From Micromonospora zamorensis (lineage in GTDB: Bacteria; Actinomycetota; Actinomycetes; Mycobacteriales; Micromonosporaceae): a stretch of 64,000 bases of DNA. Both the position numbers and the translations under genes were made by a program. The notes beneath the pieces are model-generated. The model was not told the origin of the DNA. It searched no databases and saw nothing but the letters and a program-made list of their open reading frames with translations. Location of the stretch: positions 5,146,001 through 5,210,000 of the forward strand of contig NZ_LT607755.1 of the NCBI RefSeq assembly GCF_900090275.1, read 5' to 3'. Below are positions 1-9,039 of the stretch, one piece after another. The first letter of the stretch is position 1; each line of letters opens with the position of its first letter.

Positions 1-458
1 GCCAGCGCCCGCTCGTCCCCCGTGCCGGTCGCGGCCAGCACGACCGCCGGAAGATCGTCGGTGCTACCGGCGATGACCTGCGGGTCGACGCCCTCCGGCA
101 GTTGGGAGTCGATCCGGCTCAGCGCGGTCTGCATCTTGTTGACCACGTCGTCCAGGTCGGTGCCGAACTCGTACATCACCTGGACGGTGGCCGAGCCCTC
201 GCGGGACGTGGAGGTGACCTGGTCCAGCCCCGGAATGCCCTGGAGGGCGTTCTCGATCGGCTCGGTGACCTGCGACTCGACGATCTCGGGGCCGGCACCG
301 GGGTAGGGGGCCACGATGAACGCGGCCGGGAACTCGAGCGACGGCAGCAGTTGCTGCTTCAGCGACGGCACGGCGAACGCTCCGAACGCCGTAATCACCA
401 CCGCGATGAGGGCGACAAGCCCTCGGTTGGCGAGGCTGAATCTGGCGAGCAGCGACAT
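1..458 (-). CDS. RND-family efflux transporter, N-terminal part (runs off the window start)
   Basis: This is the first 152 residues of a leftward gene that continues beyond base 1. The protein starts MSLLARFSLANRGLVA. A membrane segment lies at about residues 12-32, followed by the periplasmic porter-domain start with PYPGAGPEIVESQVTEPIE, which is typical of AcrB/HAE1-like and actinobacterial hydrophobe exporters. Such proteins export drugs or lipids using proton motive force. The start is the ATG at 458. It is the next gene downstream of thrC on the same strand, but a 142-bp gap argues for a separate unit. The family call is good; the substrate is unknown. Confidence 0.8.
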   Translation of the reverse strand, partial: MSLLARFSLANRGLVALIAVVITAFGAFAVPSLKQQLLPSLEFPAAFIVAPYPGAGPEIVESQVTEPIENALQGIPGLDQVTSTSREGSATVQVMYEFGTDLDDVVNKMQTALSRIDSQLPEGVDPQVIAGSTDDLPAVVLAATGTGDERAL

Positions 459-600
459 CGGCCTGGTTCACTCCTGAACGAGAATGCGGGCGGGGATACG
501 TGAAAGTGTGCCCGACACGATCACCAGAACCCCCGCCGCCCCCACGCCCGTCCCGCAAACCGGCCGGCCTCCGCCGGTCACCGACCGGGCGGTGGCGCGT

Positions 601-1650
601 TCAGGCCAGGTCGAGGGCGCGGGCCGCGGCCATCGGGTCGTTCGCGATGGTCAACGGCGCCGGCGCGGTGGAGATCGCCCACTCCGGGTCCTTCAGACCG
701 TGGCCGGTCACCGTGCAGACCACCGTCGATCCGGCCGGCACCGCGCCCGCCGCGGCCTGCTGGAGCAGACCGGCCACGCTGGCCGCGCTGCCCAACTCGA
801 CGAAGACCCCCACCTCGCGGGCGAGCAGCCGGTACGCGGAAAGGATCTCCCGGTCGGTCACCGCGGCGATCAGGCCACCGGAGGTGTCCCGGGCGTCCAA
901 CGCCTTGGTCCAGCTCGCCGGGTTGCCGATCCGGATCGCCGTGGCGATGGTCGACGGCTCCGGCACGACCTGGCCGGTCACGATCGGGGCCGCCCCGGCG
1001 GCCTGGAAGCCGTACATCTTCGGCGTCCGAGTGGTGGTGCCGGCGTCCCGTTCCTCCGCGTAGCCCATCCAGTAGGCGGAGATGTTGCCGGCGTTGCCGA
1101 CCGGCAGGCAGTGGATGTCGGGGGCGTCACCGAGCGCCTCGACGATCTCGAAGGCGGCGGTCTTCTGACCGTGCAGCCGATCGATGTTGACCGAGTTGAC
1201 CAACGCGACCGGGTGGTCCTGGGCCAGCTTCGCGGCGAGCGACAGGCAGTCGTCGAAGTTGCCACTCACCTGGAGGAGCTTGGCGCCGTGCACCAACGCC
1301 TGGGCCAGCTTGCCCAGCGCGATCTTGCCCTGCGGCACCAGCACCGCGCAGGTCAACCCGGCCCGGGCCGCGTACGCCGCGGCGGAGGCGCTGGTGTTGC
1401 CGGTGGAGGCGCAGATGATGGCCTTGTTGCCGGCCTCGACCGCCTTGGACACCGCGAGGGTCATCCCCCGGTCCTTGAACGAGCCGGTCGGGTTGGCGCC
1501 CTCCACCTTGAGGTGCACGTCACAACCGGTCCGGGCGGACAGCACCGGCGCCGGCAACAGCGGGGTGTTCCCCTCGTGCAGCGTGACGACCGGCGTGGCC
1601 GCGGTGACCGGCAGCCGATCCCGGTACGCCTCGATCAGACCCCGCCACAT
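601..1650 (-). CDS. thrC: Threonine synthase
   Basis: A 349-residue PLP enzyme that converts O-phosphohomoserine to threonine. The N-terminus [15 protein letters not shown] is characteristic of the actinobacterial short ThrC. The PLP lysine lies in GSFKDRGM at about residue 60, and the glycine-rich phosphate loop is PVGNAGN. The frame is open 27 codons further upstream, but the ATG at 1650 is preceded by a GAGGAG ribosome site and matches the family start. It is the last gene of the leftward argS-lysA-hom-thrC run, 138 bp after hom. Homoserine kinase (thrB), often next, is not adjacent here. Confidence 0.96.
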   Translation of the reverse strand: MWRGLIEAYRDRLPVTAATPVVTLHEGNTPLLPAPVLSARTGCDVHLKVEGANPTGSFKDRGMTLAVSKAVEAGNKAIICASTGNTSASAAAYAARAGLTCAVLVPQGKIALGKLAQALVHGAKLLQVSGNFDDCLSLAAKLAQDHPVALVNSVNIDRLHGQKTAAFEIVEALGDAPDIHCLPVGNAGNISAYWMGYAEERDAGTTTRTPKMYGFQAAGAAPIVTGQVVPEPSTIATAIRIGNPASWTKALDARDTSGGLIAAVTDREILSAYRLLAREVGVFVELGSAASVAGLLQQAAAGAVPAGSTVVCTVTGHGLKDPEWAISTAPAPLTIANDPMAAARALDLA

Positions 1651-1788
1651 GTCGTTCTCCTCGCCTCTACCGCCGCGCCGACCCGGCATCAGGGTCACCT
1701 TGGACCAGCCTGCCCGAGCCGTCTGTCGCACACCCCGGCTTACCCACCTGGCGGGACGCGCGAGCCGTCCCGTCGATGGTCCAACGAG

Positions 1789-3111
1789 TCAGGCGCCGCC
1801 CTCGACCCGCAGCACGCTGGTCACCGACCGGACGATGTCCAGACCACGCAGCTCACCGACGGTCGCGGCGAGCGCGGCGTCCGGCGCGACGTGCGTGACG
1901 ATGACCAGCTCGGCGTCGCCGTCCCGGCCCGGGGACCCGCCCGCCGAGCCCTGCCGTACGGTCGCGATCGACACGTCGTGCCGGGCGAACACGCTCGCCA
2001 CCGAGGCCAGCACACCCGGGCGGTCGGCCACGTCGAGGCTGACGTGGTAGCGGGTCAACGCCTCGCCCATCGGCCGTACCGACAGGTCCGCGTATGCGCT
2101 CTCGCTGGCCGCGCGCACCCCGGCGAGCCGGTTGCGGGACACCGCGACCACGTCACCGAGCACGGCGCTGGCTGTCGGCGCGCCCCCGGCGCCCCGGCCG
2201 TAGAACATCAGCTGCCCGGCCGCGTCGGCCTCCACGAAGACCGCGTTGAACGCGTCGCCCACGCTGGCCAGCGGGTGGCTGCGCGGGATCATCGCCGGGT
2301 GCACCCGGACGCTGACGGTCTCCCGACCGCTGGCGTCGACGCCCCGGGCGGCGATGCAGAGCAACTTGATCGTGCAGCCCATCGCCTGGGCGCTGGCCAT
2401 GTCCGCGGCGGTCACCTCGGTTATGCCCTCGCGGTGCACGTCGGCCGCGCCGACCCGGGTGTGGAACGCCAGCGAGGCGAGGATCGCCGCCTTCGCCGCC
2501 GCGTCGAAGCCCTCGACGTCGGCGGTCGGGTCGGCCTCCGCGTACCCCAGTGCGGTGGCCTCTTCGAGCGCCTCGGCGAAGCCGGCGCCGGTCGCGTCCA
2601 TGGCGGAGAGGATGAAGTTGGTGGTGCCGTTGACGATGCCGGTGACCCGGTTGATCCGGTCACCGTGCAGCGACTCCCGCAACGGGCGCAGCAGCGGGAT
2701 GGCCCCCGCCACGGACGCCTCGTAGTAGAGGTCGCCGCCACCCTCGGCCGCCGCCTCGTGCAGAGCGACGCCGTCCTCGGCGAGCAGCGCCTTGTTGGCG
2801 GTGACCACGCTCTTGCCGGCGCGCAGCGCCTCGACCAGCCAGCCTCGGGCCGGCTCGATGCCGCCGACCACCTCGATCACCACGTCCACGTCGTCACGCT
2901 TGATCAGGCCGAGCGCGTCGGTGGTGAACAGGTCCTCGTCGACCGGCAGGTCACCCCGGTCACGGCCGAGCCGACGGACGGCGATGCCGGCGATCTCCAG
3001 CGGAGCGCCGATCCGCGCGGCCAGGTCGGCCGACTGCTCGTGCAGCAGACGGACCACCTCCTGGCCGACAGTGCCGCAGCCGAGCAGCGCCAAGCGCACA
3101 GGTGACGTCAT
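1789..3111 (-). CDS. hom: Homoserine dehydrogenase
   Basis: A 440-residue enzyme reducing aspartate semialdehyde to homoserine, the branch-point step to threonine and methionine. The N-terminal Rossmann fold shows LLGCGTVGQEV at residues 9-19. The catalytic domain contains GIVNGTTNFIL, a hallmark of the family. A C-terminal ACT domain (about residues 350-425, beginning with YHVSLDVADRPGVLASV) is the expected threonine-feedback module. The ATG at 3111 overlaps the lysA stop by four bases, implying translational coupling. Length and domain order match full-length actinobacterial Hom. Confidence 0.97.
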   Translation of the reverse strand: MTSPVRLALLGCGTVGQEVVRLLHEQSADLAARIGAPLEIAGIAVRRLGRDRGDLPVDEDLFTTDALGLIKRDDVDVVIEVVGGIEPARGWLVEALRAGKSVVTANKALLAEDGVALHEAAAEGGGDLYYEASVAGAIPLLRPLRESLHGDRINRVTGIVNGTTNFILSAMDATGAGFAEALEEATALGYAEADPTADVEGFDAAAKAAILASLAFHTRVGAADVHREGITEVTAADMASAQAMGCTIKLLCIAARGVDASGRETVSVRVHPAMIPRSHPLASVGDAFNAVFVEADAAGQLMFYGRGAGGAPTASAVLGDVVAVSRNRLAGVRAASESAYADLSVRPMGEALTRYHVSLDVADRPGVLASVASVFARHDVSIATVRQGSAGGSPGRDGDAELVIVTHVAPDAALAATVGELRGLDIVRSVTSVLRVEGGA

Positions 3112-4493
3112 CCCACATCCAAAGCGAGCAGGTCCTCTTCGGTTTCCCGCCGGACGATCAGGCGCGCCTGGCCGTCGCGTACCGCGACCACCGGTGGCCG
3201 GGGTACGTGGTTGTAGTTGCTGGCCATGCTCCGGCAGTAGGCACCGGTGCCGGGCACCGCGACAAGATCTCCGGCCTGCACGTCGGCGGGCAGGAATTCA
3301 TCCTTCACCACGATGTCCCCGGACTCACAGTGCTTTCCCACCACGCGGGCGAGCAACGGCTGCGCGGTCGAGGCCCGCGAGGCCAGCGTCGCCGAGTAGG
3401 ACGCGTCGTACAGGGCGGTGCGGATGTTGTCGCTCATCCCGCCGTCGACGCTGACGAACGTCCGGATGCCGTCGAGCTCCTTGACCGTGCCGACCTCGTA
3501 GAGGGTGAACACGGCCGGCCCGACGATGGCCCGCCCCGGCTCGATCGACAGATGCGGCACGGCCAGGTTCTCCGCCGCGCACTCCGAGTCGACGATCTTG
3601 CGGAGGCGCTTGGCCAGGTCCTGTGGTGTCGCCGGGTCGTCCTGGGAGGTGTACGCGATGCCGAAGCCGCCGCCCAGGTCCAGCTCGGGCAGCTCCACCC
3701 CGCGCGCGTCGCGGATCTGGGCCTGGAGGGCGAGCACCCGGCGGGCCGAGACCTCGAAGCCGCTGGCATCGAAGATCTGCGAGCCGATGTGCGAGTGCAG
3801 ACCACGCAGCTCCAGCACACCCTCGTCGAGGATCTTGAACGCGGCGTTCGCGGCGGCACCGCCGGCCAGCGAGAAGCCGAACTTCTGGTCCTCGTGGGCG
3901 GTGGCGATGAACTCGTGGGTGTGCGCCTCCACGCCGACAGTGACCCGCACCAGCACCCGAGGCCGAACCCCCCGCTCGCGGGCCAGCGCGGTCAGGCGGT
4001 CGATCTCGGTGAACGAGTCGACGATGATCCGCCCCACCCCGGCGTCCAGCGCCCGGGACAGCTCGGAGACCGACTTGTTGTTGCCGTGGAAGCCGATCCG
4101 CTCCGGCGGCATCCCGGCCGACAACGCGGTGGCCAGCTCACCCCCGGTGCAGACGTCCAGGTGCAGGCCCTCCTCGGCGATCATCCGGACCACCGCTCGG
4201 CACAGGAACGCCTTGCCCGCGTAGAAGATGTCCTCGGTCGGGAAGGCCGCCCGGAAGTCGCGGCAGCGCGAGCGCAGGTCAGCCTCGTCCAGGACGTACA
4301 CCGGGGTGCCGAACTCGGCCGCGATGTCGCGGACGCTCAGGCCCGCGACGGCGACCGCGCCGTCGGCCCCCCGCGTCACGCTGCGCGGCCACAGCGTCGG
4401 CATCAGGGCGTTGACGTCCTCGGGGGTACGCAGCCAGGCCGGCCCCTGCTTGCTGATGTCCGCGTGCAGCGCACCAGCCTCATGAGCCCGCAT
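3108..4493 (-). CDS. lysA: Diaminopimelate decarboxylase
   Basis: A 461-residue fold-III PLP enzyme that decarboxylates meso-diaminopimelate to lysine in the cytoplasm. The PLP lysine is in FYAGKAFLCRAV. The glycine-rich PLP loop is LDLGGGFGIAY. The C-terminal catalytic CESGD motif (HCESGDIVV) and the conserved GTGAYCRSM block are both present. It begins at an ATG one base after the argS stop, with a GAGAGG ribosome site inside the end of argS, and overlaps hom by four bases. The N-terminal extension of about 25 residues before the barrel is usual in actinobacteria. Confidence 0.97.
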   Translation of the reverse strand: MRAHEAGALHADISKQGPAWLRTPEDVNALMPTLWPRSVTRGADGAVAVAGLSVRDIAAEFGTPVYVLDEADLRSRCRDFRAAFPTEDIFYAGKAFLCRAVVRMIAEEGLHLDVCTGGELATALSAGMPPERIGFHGNNKSVSELSRALDAGVGRIIVDSFTEIDRLTALARERGVRPRVLVRVTVGVEAHTHEFIATAHEDQKFGFSLAGGAAANAAFKILDEGVLELRGLHSHIGSQIFDASGFEVSARRVLALQAQIRDARGVELPELDLGGGFGIAYTSQDDPATPQDLAKRLRKIVDSECAAENLAVPHLSIEPGRAIVGPAVFTLYEVGTVKELDGIRTFVSVDGGMSDNIRTALYDASYSATLASRASTAQPLLARVVGKHCESGDIVVKDEFLPADVQAGDLVAVPGTGAYCRSMASNYNHVPRPPVVAVRDGQARLIVRRETEEDLLALDVG

Positions 4494-4494
4494 G

Positions 4495-6162
4495 TCACAT
4501 CCTCTCGGGAGCGGAGACGCCGAGCAGGTGCAGGCCGTTGGCGATCACCGTGCGGGTGGCGTTGTTGAGCCACAGCCGGGCGCGGTGCAGGTCGGTGACC
4601 TCCTCGTCGCCCAGCGGCAGCACCCGGCAGTTGTCGTAGAACCGGTGGTAGGAGGCGGCGACGCTCTCCTCCAGGTAACGGGCCACCCGGTGCGGTTCCC
4701 GCAGCTCGGCGGCCGTGGCCACCACGGCGGGGAACTCGGCGAGCGCCTTGAGCAGCTCGTTCTCCTTCTCGTGGTCGAGCAGTTCGGGACGGAACGCTTC
4801 CCCGTCGCCCGGGACCAGCCCCACCTCGGCGGCGTTGCGGGCCACGCCCGCGGTCCGGGCCGCCACGTACTGCACGTAGTAGACCGGGTTGTCGCGGGTC
4901 GCCCGGGTCCACAGCTCGATGTCGATGTCGATCGGGGAGTCGCTGGAGTAGCGGGCCAACGCGTACCGGGAGGCGTCCACGCCGATCGCCTCGACCAGGT
5001 CCTCCAGGGTGATCACGGTGCCGGCCCGCTTGCTCATCCGCATCGGGGCGCCGTCGCGCAGCAGGTTGACCAGCTGCCCGATGAGGATCTCCAGGTTGCG
5101 CTCCGGGTCGTCGCCGAAGCAGGCGGCCATCGCCTTCATCCGGCCGATGTAGCCGTGGTGGTCGGCGCCCAGCATGATCACGACCCGCTCGAAGCCGCGC
5201 TCGCGCTTGTCCAGGTAGTAGGCGCAGTCCGCGGCGAAGTACGTCCACTCGCCGTTGGACTTGCGCAGCACCCGGTCCTTGTCGTCACCGAAGTCGGTGG
5301 TGCGCAGCCAGGTCGCGCCCTCGGACTCGTAGAGGTGCCCCTGCTGACGCAGCCGGTTCAGCGCGAGGTCCAGCTCACCGCGGTCGTGCAGGTCCTTCTC
5401 GTTGAAGTAGGTGTCGAACTCCACCCCGAAGTCACGCAGCGAGGAGCGGATCTCGTCGAACATCAGCGCGACGCCCTCGACCCGGAAGACCTCCTGGGCG
5501 GCGTCGTCGTCGAGGGTCCGCACCTCCGGCCGGCGGGCCTGCACCTCGGTGGCGATCTCGGCGATGTACGCCCCGCCGTAGCCGTCCTCCGGCGCCGGCT
5601 CACCCTTGGCGGCGGCGAGCAGCGACCTGGCGAACCGGTCGATCTGCGAACCCGCGTCGTTGAAGTAATACTCAGTGCCGACGTCGGCGCCGGTGGCCCG
5701 CAGCAGCCGGCTCAGCGCGTCACCGACGGCCGCCCAGCGGACCCCGCCGATGTGCACCGGCCCGGTCGGGTTGGCCGAGACGAACTCCAGGTTGATCTTC
5801 TCGCCGGCCAGCCGGTCGCTGCGGCCGTACTCCGCGCCGGCCTCGACGATCACCCGGGCGAGCTGACCGGCCGCAGCCGCGTCGAGCCGGATGTTCAGGA
5901 AGCCCGGCCCGGCGATTTCGACCGATTTGACGCCCGATGCCCGGCCCAGCTCGTCGGCCAGGGCCGCTGCCAGCTCCCGAGGCGGGACGCCCACCTTCTT
6001 GCTCAACTGCAGCGCGAGCGTCGAGGCGTAGTCGCCGTGCTCGGGGTTGCGCGGTCGCTCCACCACCGTGCTCGCCGGCAGCGCGGCGCGGTCGAGCCCA
6101 CGCTGCTCGAAGACGGCGTGGGCGGCGGCGAGGACGACCGAGGCTAGTTCTGCAGGAGTCAC
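4495..6162 (-). CDS. argS: Arginyl-tRNA synthetase
   Basis: A 555-residue class I aminoacyl-tRNA synthetase charging tRNA-Arg. The N-terminal Add1-type domain occupies roughly residues 1-110. The HIGH-equivalent signature is [11 protein letters not shown] and the KMSKS-equivalent is RMSKRAG. The C-terminal DALR anticodon-binding domain ends in the short tail GVSAPERM. It is the first gene of the leftward argS-lysA-hom-thrC operon, an arrangement known from other actinobacteria, where argS precedes lysA. It is divergently transcribed from the DUF3105 gene, with 97 bp between starts. Confidence 0.97.
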   Translation of the reverse strand: MTPAELASVVLAAAHAVFEQRGLDRAALPASTVVERPRNPEHGDYASTLALQLSKKVGVPPRELAAALADELGRASGVKSVEIAGPGFLNIRLDAAAAGQLARVIVEAGAEYGRSDRLAGEKINLEFVSANPTGPVHIGGVRWAAVGDALSRLLRATGADVGTEYYFNDAGSQIDRFARSLLAAAKGEPAPEDGYGGAYIAEIATEVQARRPEVRTLDDDAAQEVFRVEGVALMFDEIRSSLRDFGVEFDTYFNEKDLHDRGELDLALNRLRQQGHLYESEGATWLRTTDFGDDKDRVLRKSNGEWTYFAADCAYYLDKRERGFERVVIMLGADHHGYIGRMKAMAACFGDDPERNLEILIGQLVNLLRDGAPMRMSKRAGTVITLEDLVEAIGVDASRYALARYSSDSPIDIDIELWTRATRDNPVYYVQYVAARTAGVARNAAEVGLVPGDGEAFRPELLDHEKENELLKALAEFPAVVATAAELREPHRVARYLEESVAASYHRFYDNCRVLPLGDEEVTDLHRARLWLNNATRTVIANGLHLLGVSAPERM

Positions 6163-6259
6163 CCAACCATGTTATCGGGGGTAGACTCGGGCACTCGGCG
6201 GCTCCCCTGCGCGTCTACCGGCCCGCCACTCCCCTGACCGACCGACTTGACGAGGCACG

Positions 6260-7057
6260 ATGAGCATCAGCACCCCGGGTGGCCCTGAGCGCCGCCCGAC
6301 CGTGGTCAGCACCGGCAAGAAGCCGGCCGCCGGCCGGCCCGCCGCCGGCGCCAAGGCCGGTTCCGGCAAGCCGGCGGGCTCCCCCCGGGCAGGTGGCAAG
6401 GGCCCTCGTAAGCCGGTCACCCCGGTCAAGGTGAGCCAGGGCCGCGCCTGGGGCCCCATCGCGCTCTTCGTCGCGGTGGGCGTCCTCGCGGCCGGCATCA
6501 TCGGCTACGGTGCCTGGGCGTCGTTCCAGGGCTCCAAGCCGTGGGACAAGCGGGCCAACGCCATCGACGGCATCGCCAACATCCGCAAGTCCGACCCGGA
6601 CAGCCTGAAGTACGAGTCGCACAAGTCGGGTCCGCTGACCTGGAACTACTCGCCGCCCGTGGGTGGGGTGCACAACGCCGCCTGGCAGAACTGCATGGGC
6701 GACGTCTACGACGCCCCGATCGCCAACGAGCACGCGGTGCACAGCCTGGAGCACGGCGCCGTGTGGATCACCTACCGGCCCGACCTCCCCAAGGACCAGG
6801 TCGACAAGCTCGCCGGCAAGGTGCGCGGCGTCGAGAAGACGCTGATGAGCCCGTACGAGGGCCTGGACAAGCCGATCTCGCTGCAGGCCTGGGGCTACCA
6901 GCTCAAGGTCGACAACGCCGACGACTCGCGGATCGACGAGTTCATCAAGGACCTGCGGGTCAACGCCTCCGTCGAGGGCCCGACGGCGCTCTGCAACACG
7001 GGAATCACCGCCACCGGCACCACGCCGCGTGAGCTCCAGCAGCAGCCCACTCAGTAA
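6260..7057 (+). CDS. DUF3105 membrane-anchored protein
   Basis: A 265-residue protein with a basic, Pro/Gly/Lys-rich N-terminal tail of about 60 residues. A single membrane segment follows at about residues 73-93 (IALFVAVGVLAAGIIGYGAW). The outer domain matches DUF3105: it contains PPVGGVHNAAWQNCMGDVY, then EHAVHSLEHGAVWITYRPDL. The conserved histidines and cysteines suggest metal or redox binding, but the family's function is not established. Orientation (tail inside, domain outside) is inferred. It is followed 8 bp later by the DUF305 gene, so the two are probably co-transcribed. Confidence 0.88.
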   Translation: MSISTPGGPERRPTVVSTGKKPAAGRPAAGAKAGSGKPAGSPRAGGKGPRKPVTPVKVSQGRAWGPIALFVAVGVLAAGIIGYGAWASFQGSKPWDKRANAIDGIANIRKSDPDSLKYESHKSGPLTWNYSPPVGGVHNAAWQNCMGDVYDAPIANEHAVHSLEHGAVWITYRPDLPKDQVDKLAGKVRGVEKTLMSPYEGLDKPISLQAWGYQLKVDNADDSRIDEFIKDLRVNASVEGPTALCNTGITATGTTPRELQQQPTQ

Positions 7058-7065
7058 GGACGGCG

Positions 7066-7734
7066 ATGACTGCCCCCGCCACCACCGACAGCGAGTACGA
7101 CGACACCCCGGCCGTCCCGGACGAGGACGGCCGGGCCCCGGCGTCGCGCTACGGCGTGCTGGCGCTCGCCGTCATGGTGGTGGTGGGGTTGCTCCTCGGG
7201 TACGCGGGCGGTCTGCTCACCCCACGCCTCACCCGACCCGGTGACGCGTCGGTCGAGGCGGGCTTCGCCCGGGACATGACGTCCCACCACGCGCAGGCGG
7301 TGGAGATGAGCCTGATCGCGTACCGGTCGGCCACCCTCCCCGAGGTGCGACAGATCGCCGTCGACATCGCCACCGGGCAGCAGGGCGAGATCGGCGCCAT
7401 GCAGACCTGGCTGCGCGAATGGGACCTGAGCCCCACCGGGTCACAGCCACCCATGTCGTGGATGTCCGACGGAGCCACGGTCAAGAACGGGCTGATGCCG
7501 GGGATGGCCACCCCGCAGCAGATGGCCGCCCTGCGCGACGCCAAGGGCATCGAGGTCGACCGACAGTTCCTAGCCCTGATGTACGACCACCACCTCGGCG
7601 GCATCCACATGATCGACGCGGCCCTCGGCGAAACCGACAACGACGAGGTGCTGCGGGTGGCTCGGACGATGAAGGCCACCCAGCAGACCGAGCTGAACAA
7701 CCTCCGGCAGCTCCAGGCGCAGGCCAAGGGCTGA
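7066..7734 (+). CDS. DUF305 family protein (ferritin-like, membrane-anchored)
   Basis: A 222-residue protein with a membrane anchor at about residues 27-47 (YGVLALAVMVVVGLLLGYAG) followed by a DUF305 four-helix domain. The paired signatures FARDMTSHHAQAVEMS and MYDHHLGGIHMIDAAL are the characteristic His/Met-rich repeats of the family. Some DUF305 proteins are linked to copper handling; that role here is only a possibility. The ATG at 7066 has a GGACGGCG-type ribosome site and lies 8 bp after the DUF3105 stop. A strong hairpin follows at 7752-7793. Confidence 0.9.
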   Translation: MTAPATTDSEYDDTPAVPDEDGRAPASRYGVLALAVMVVVGLLLGYAGGLLTPRLTRPGDASVEAGFARDMTSHHAQAVEMSLIAYRSATLPEVRQIAVDIATGQQGEIGAMQTWLREWDLSPTGSQPPMSWMSDGATVKNGLMPGMATPQQMAALRDAKGIEVDRQFLALMYDHHLGGIHMIDAALGETDNDEVLRVARTMKATQQTELNNLRQLQAQAKG

Positions 7735-7751
7735 CCGACCCACGGGCACAC

Positions 7752-7793
7752 CGGGCCCGCGTCACCGCCACACGATGGTGGGACGCGGGCCCG
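7752..7793 (+). terminator. Hairpin terminator after the DUF305 gene
   Basis: A 12-bp perfect stem (CGGGCCCGCGTC paired with GACGCGGGCCCG) closes an 18-nt loop that can itself pair CACC with GGTG. It lies 18 bp after the DUF305 stop codon. There is no T-tract, as is usual for hairpin terminators in high-GC actinobacteria. Confidence 0.7.
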
Positions 7794-7859
7794 CTCCCTA
7801 CGGCCCCCAGCCATGCCCCCGGCCCACGCCCACGTGCAGCCCATGCCCGGCACCGCCCG

Positions 7860-7936
7860 TGATCGACTCGGGTTTCAGGAAACCGGGGTGTCAAGGCGAC
7901 CGGGACACCCCGACTTCCAGGAACCCGAGTCGATCA
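7860..7936. repeat. Foldback element, family A copy 1 (77 nt)
   Basis: Two 33-nt arms (7860-7892 and 7904-7936) pair at 29 of 33 positions around an 11-nt loop. The outer ends are TGATCGACTCG and CGAGTCGATCA. A second element of exactly the same length with the same ends lies at 26735-26811. It sits between the DUF305 gene and the transposase-derived gene, after the DUF305 terminator. Confidence 0.85.
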
Positions 7937-7967
7937 AGGCGAAGCACGTTGGCTTGTGCCCTGAAAG

Positions 7968-8774
7968 ATGGTCTTTGTCCGTTGTGGGGCAATGGCGAGG
8001 CACGGGCGATTACGTTGCTTAGAGAGTTTTCTCCGCACATATCGTGACCAGTTGCGATTCGGGCTCGTTGCCCAAGACGTGGGGGTTGCACTCAGAGACG
8101 CACGGCGTTCGGTCACCAGTTGGTGCCGACGCCACACCATTGGCGGTGACGGGGCGGTGGCAGCCGTCCGTCGCGGACAGCGGCAGGGCGAGCCGGGAAT
8201 GCTCAGCCGCGAACAGGAACTCGAACTGATCGACACACTGCGGGGCGTCCACCCCGACGAGTTCGGCTTGGACGAGGAGCTGTGGACGCGGCAGAGCCTC
8301 ACCACGCTCATCCAACGGCGCTTCGACCTGCCGTTGGACCCTGGCGCGGTCGGGGCGTACCTGCGGGCCTGGGGGTTGGGTCCGCGCGAGCCGCGCGAGC
8401 GCGCCTGCGGGCTCTGCGTCAGCGCGGTCGAGCGCTGGGTCCGCAGTGAGTACCCGGCGATCACCCGGGCCGCCCAGGAGCACCTCGCGGAGGTCTACTG
8501 GATCGGCCGGGTCCGACTGCGCGGCACCATGCCGGCGGCGGACGTGATCTCCGCGGTCTCGTCCCGTGGTCGGGTGCGCTTCATGATCACCACGCCGACG
8601 GTGGACCCGCCGCTCCCCCGTGACTTCGTGCTGCGGCTCAGCGGCGAGGAGCAGCGCACCGTGCACCTGATCGTGGACGGCTCCTGGCCGCGCAACGAGT
8701 GGCCACGTCGGCTCCCCCGGCGAATCGTCCTGCACCCGCTGCCCAGTTGCGGGCGGGCGATCGCGGCGGCCTGA
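7968..8774 (+). CDS. IS630-type transposase-derived protein, catalytically degenerate
   Basis: A 268-residue protein with IS630 architecture. An N-terminal HTH lies at about residues 30-55 (VGVALRDARRSVTSWCRR). A winged-helix domain follows at about residues 78-135, with SREQELELIDTLRG and LWTRQSLTTLIQRRF. The C-terminal half resembles the DDE fold: DVISAVSSRGRVRFMI, then LIVDGSW. The first catalytic Asp is missing (YWIGRVRL where IS630 has a W-x-D-E motif). The end, HPLPSCGRAIAAA, lacks the usual PELNPxE glutamate. No flanking inverted repeats were found. ATG 7968 and ATG 7992 are both possible starts. It may be a domesticated DNA-binding protein or a decayed transposase; the intact frame favours the former. 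Confidence 0.6.
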   Translation: MVFVRCGAMARHGRLRCLESFLRTYRDQLRFGLVAQDVGVALRDARRSVTSWCRRHTIGGDGAVAAVRRGQRQGEPGMLSREQELELIDTLRGVHPDEFGLDEELWTRQSLTTLIQRRFDLPLDPGAVGAYLRAWGLGPREPRERACGLCVSAVERWVRSEYPAITRAAQEHLAEVYWIGRVRLRGTMPAADVISAVSSRGRVRFMITTPTVDPPLPRDFVLRLSGEEQRTVHLIVDGSWPRNEWPRRLPRRIVLHPLPSCGRAIAAA

Positions 8775-8866
8775 GCACCGGGTGGGCCGGTTACCGACAC
8801 GATCGGCTCACCCGATACCGATTCGGCGTACGGGGGGAGGGTTTGCTAGTCTTCTCCAGTCGCTGA

Positions 8867-8941
8867 GCCCCCGTAGCTCAGGGGATAGAGCACCGCCCTC
8901 CGGAGGCGGGGGCGCAGGTTCGAATCCTGCCGGGGGCACCA
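8867..8941 (+). tRNA. tRNA-Arg (anticodon CCG)
   Basis: A complete cloverleaf can be drawn. The acceptor GCCCCCG pairs with CGGGGGC. The D arm is AGCTCAGGGGATAGAGCA. The anticodon stem CCGCC/GGCGG encloses the loop CTCCGGA, giving anticodon CCG, which reads CGG. The T arm contains GGTTCGAATCC. The discriminator A is followed by an encoded CCA at 8939-8941. A hairpin terminator follows 24 bp later. Confidence 0.97.
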
Positions 8942-8964
8942 AGAAAGATTTCACCCGACAGTGC

Positions 8965-9001
8965 CGGGCGCAGGAGCGAGTTTGGCTCCCGCGCCCGTTT
9001 T
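8965..9001 (+). terminator. Terminator after tRNA-Arg
   Basis: The stem CGGGCGC-A-GGAGC pairs with GCTCC-C-GCGCCCG, with one internal A/C mismatch, around a 7-nt loop. It is followed by TTTT. It lies between the tRNA and the convergent WYL gene and may stop transcription from both sides. Confidence 0.8.
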
Positions 9002-9039
9002 GCGTTTCCGGCGGCCCTTCCGCCGCCGCGACCCGGCCG

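Noticed and set aside
484..3105. Long rightward open frame opposite thrC and hom
   Set aside because: It is the mirror of strongly biased GC-rich codons; the translation is Arg/Gly/Val-rich with no domain, and the leftward genes are certain.
6163..6259. Possible T-box or riboswitch before argS
   Set aside because: The gap is 97 bp, shared by divergent genes, and shows no conserved T-box or riboswitch core.
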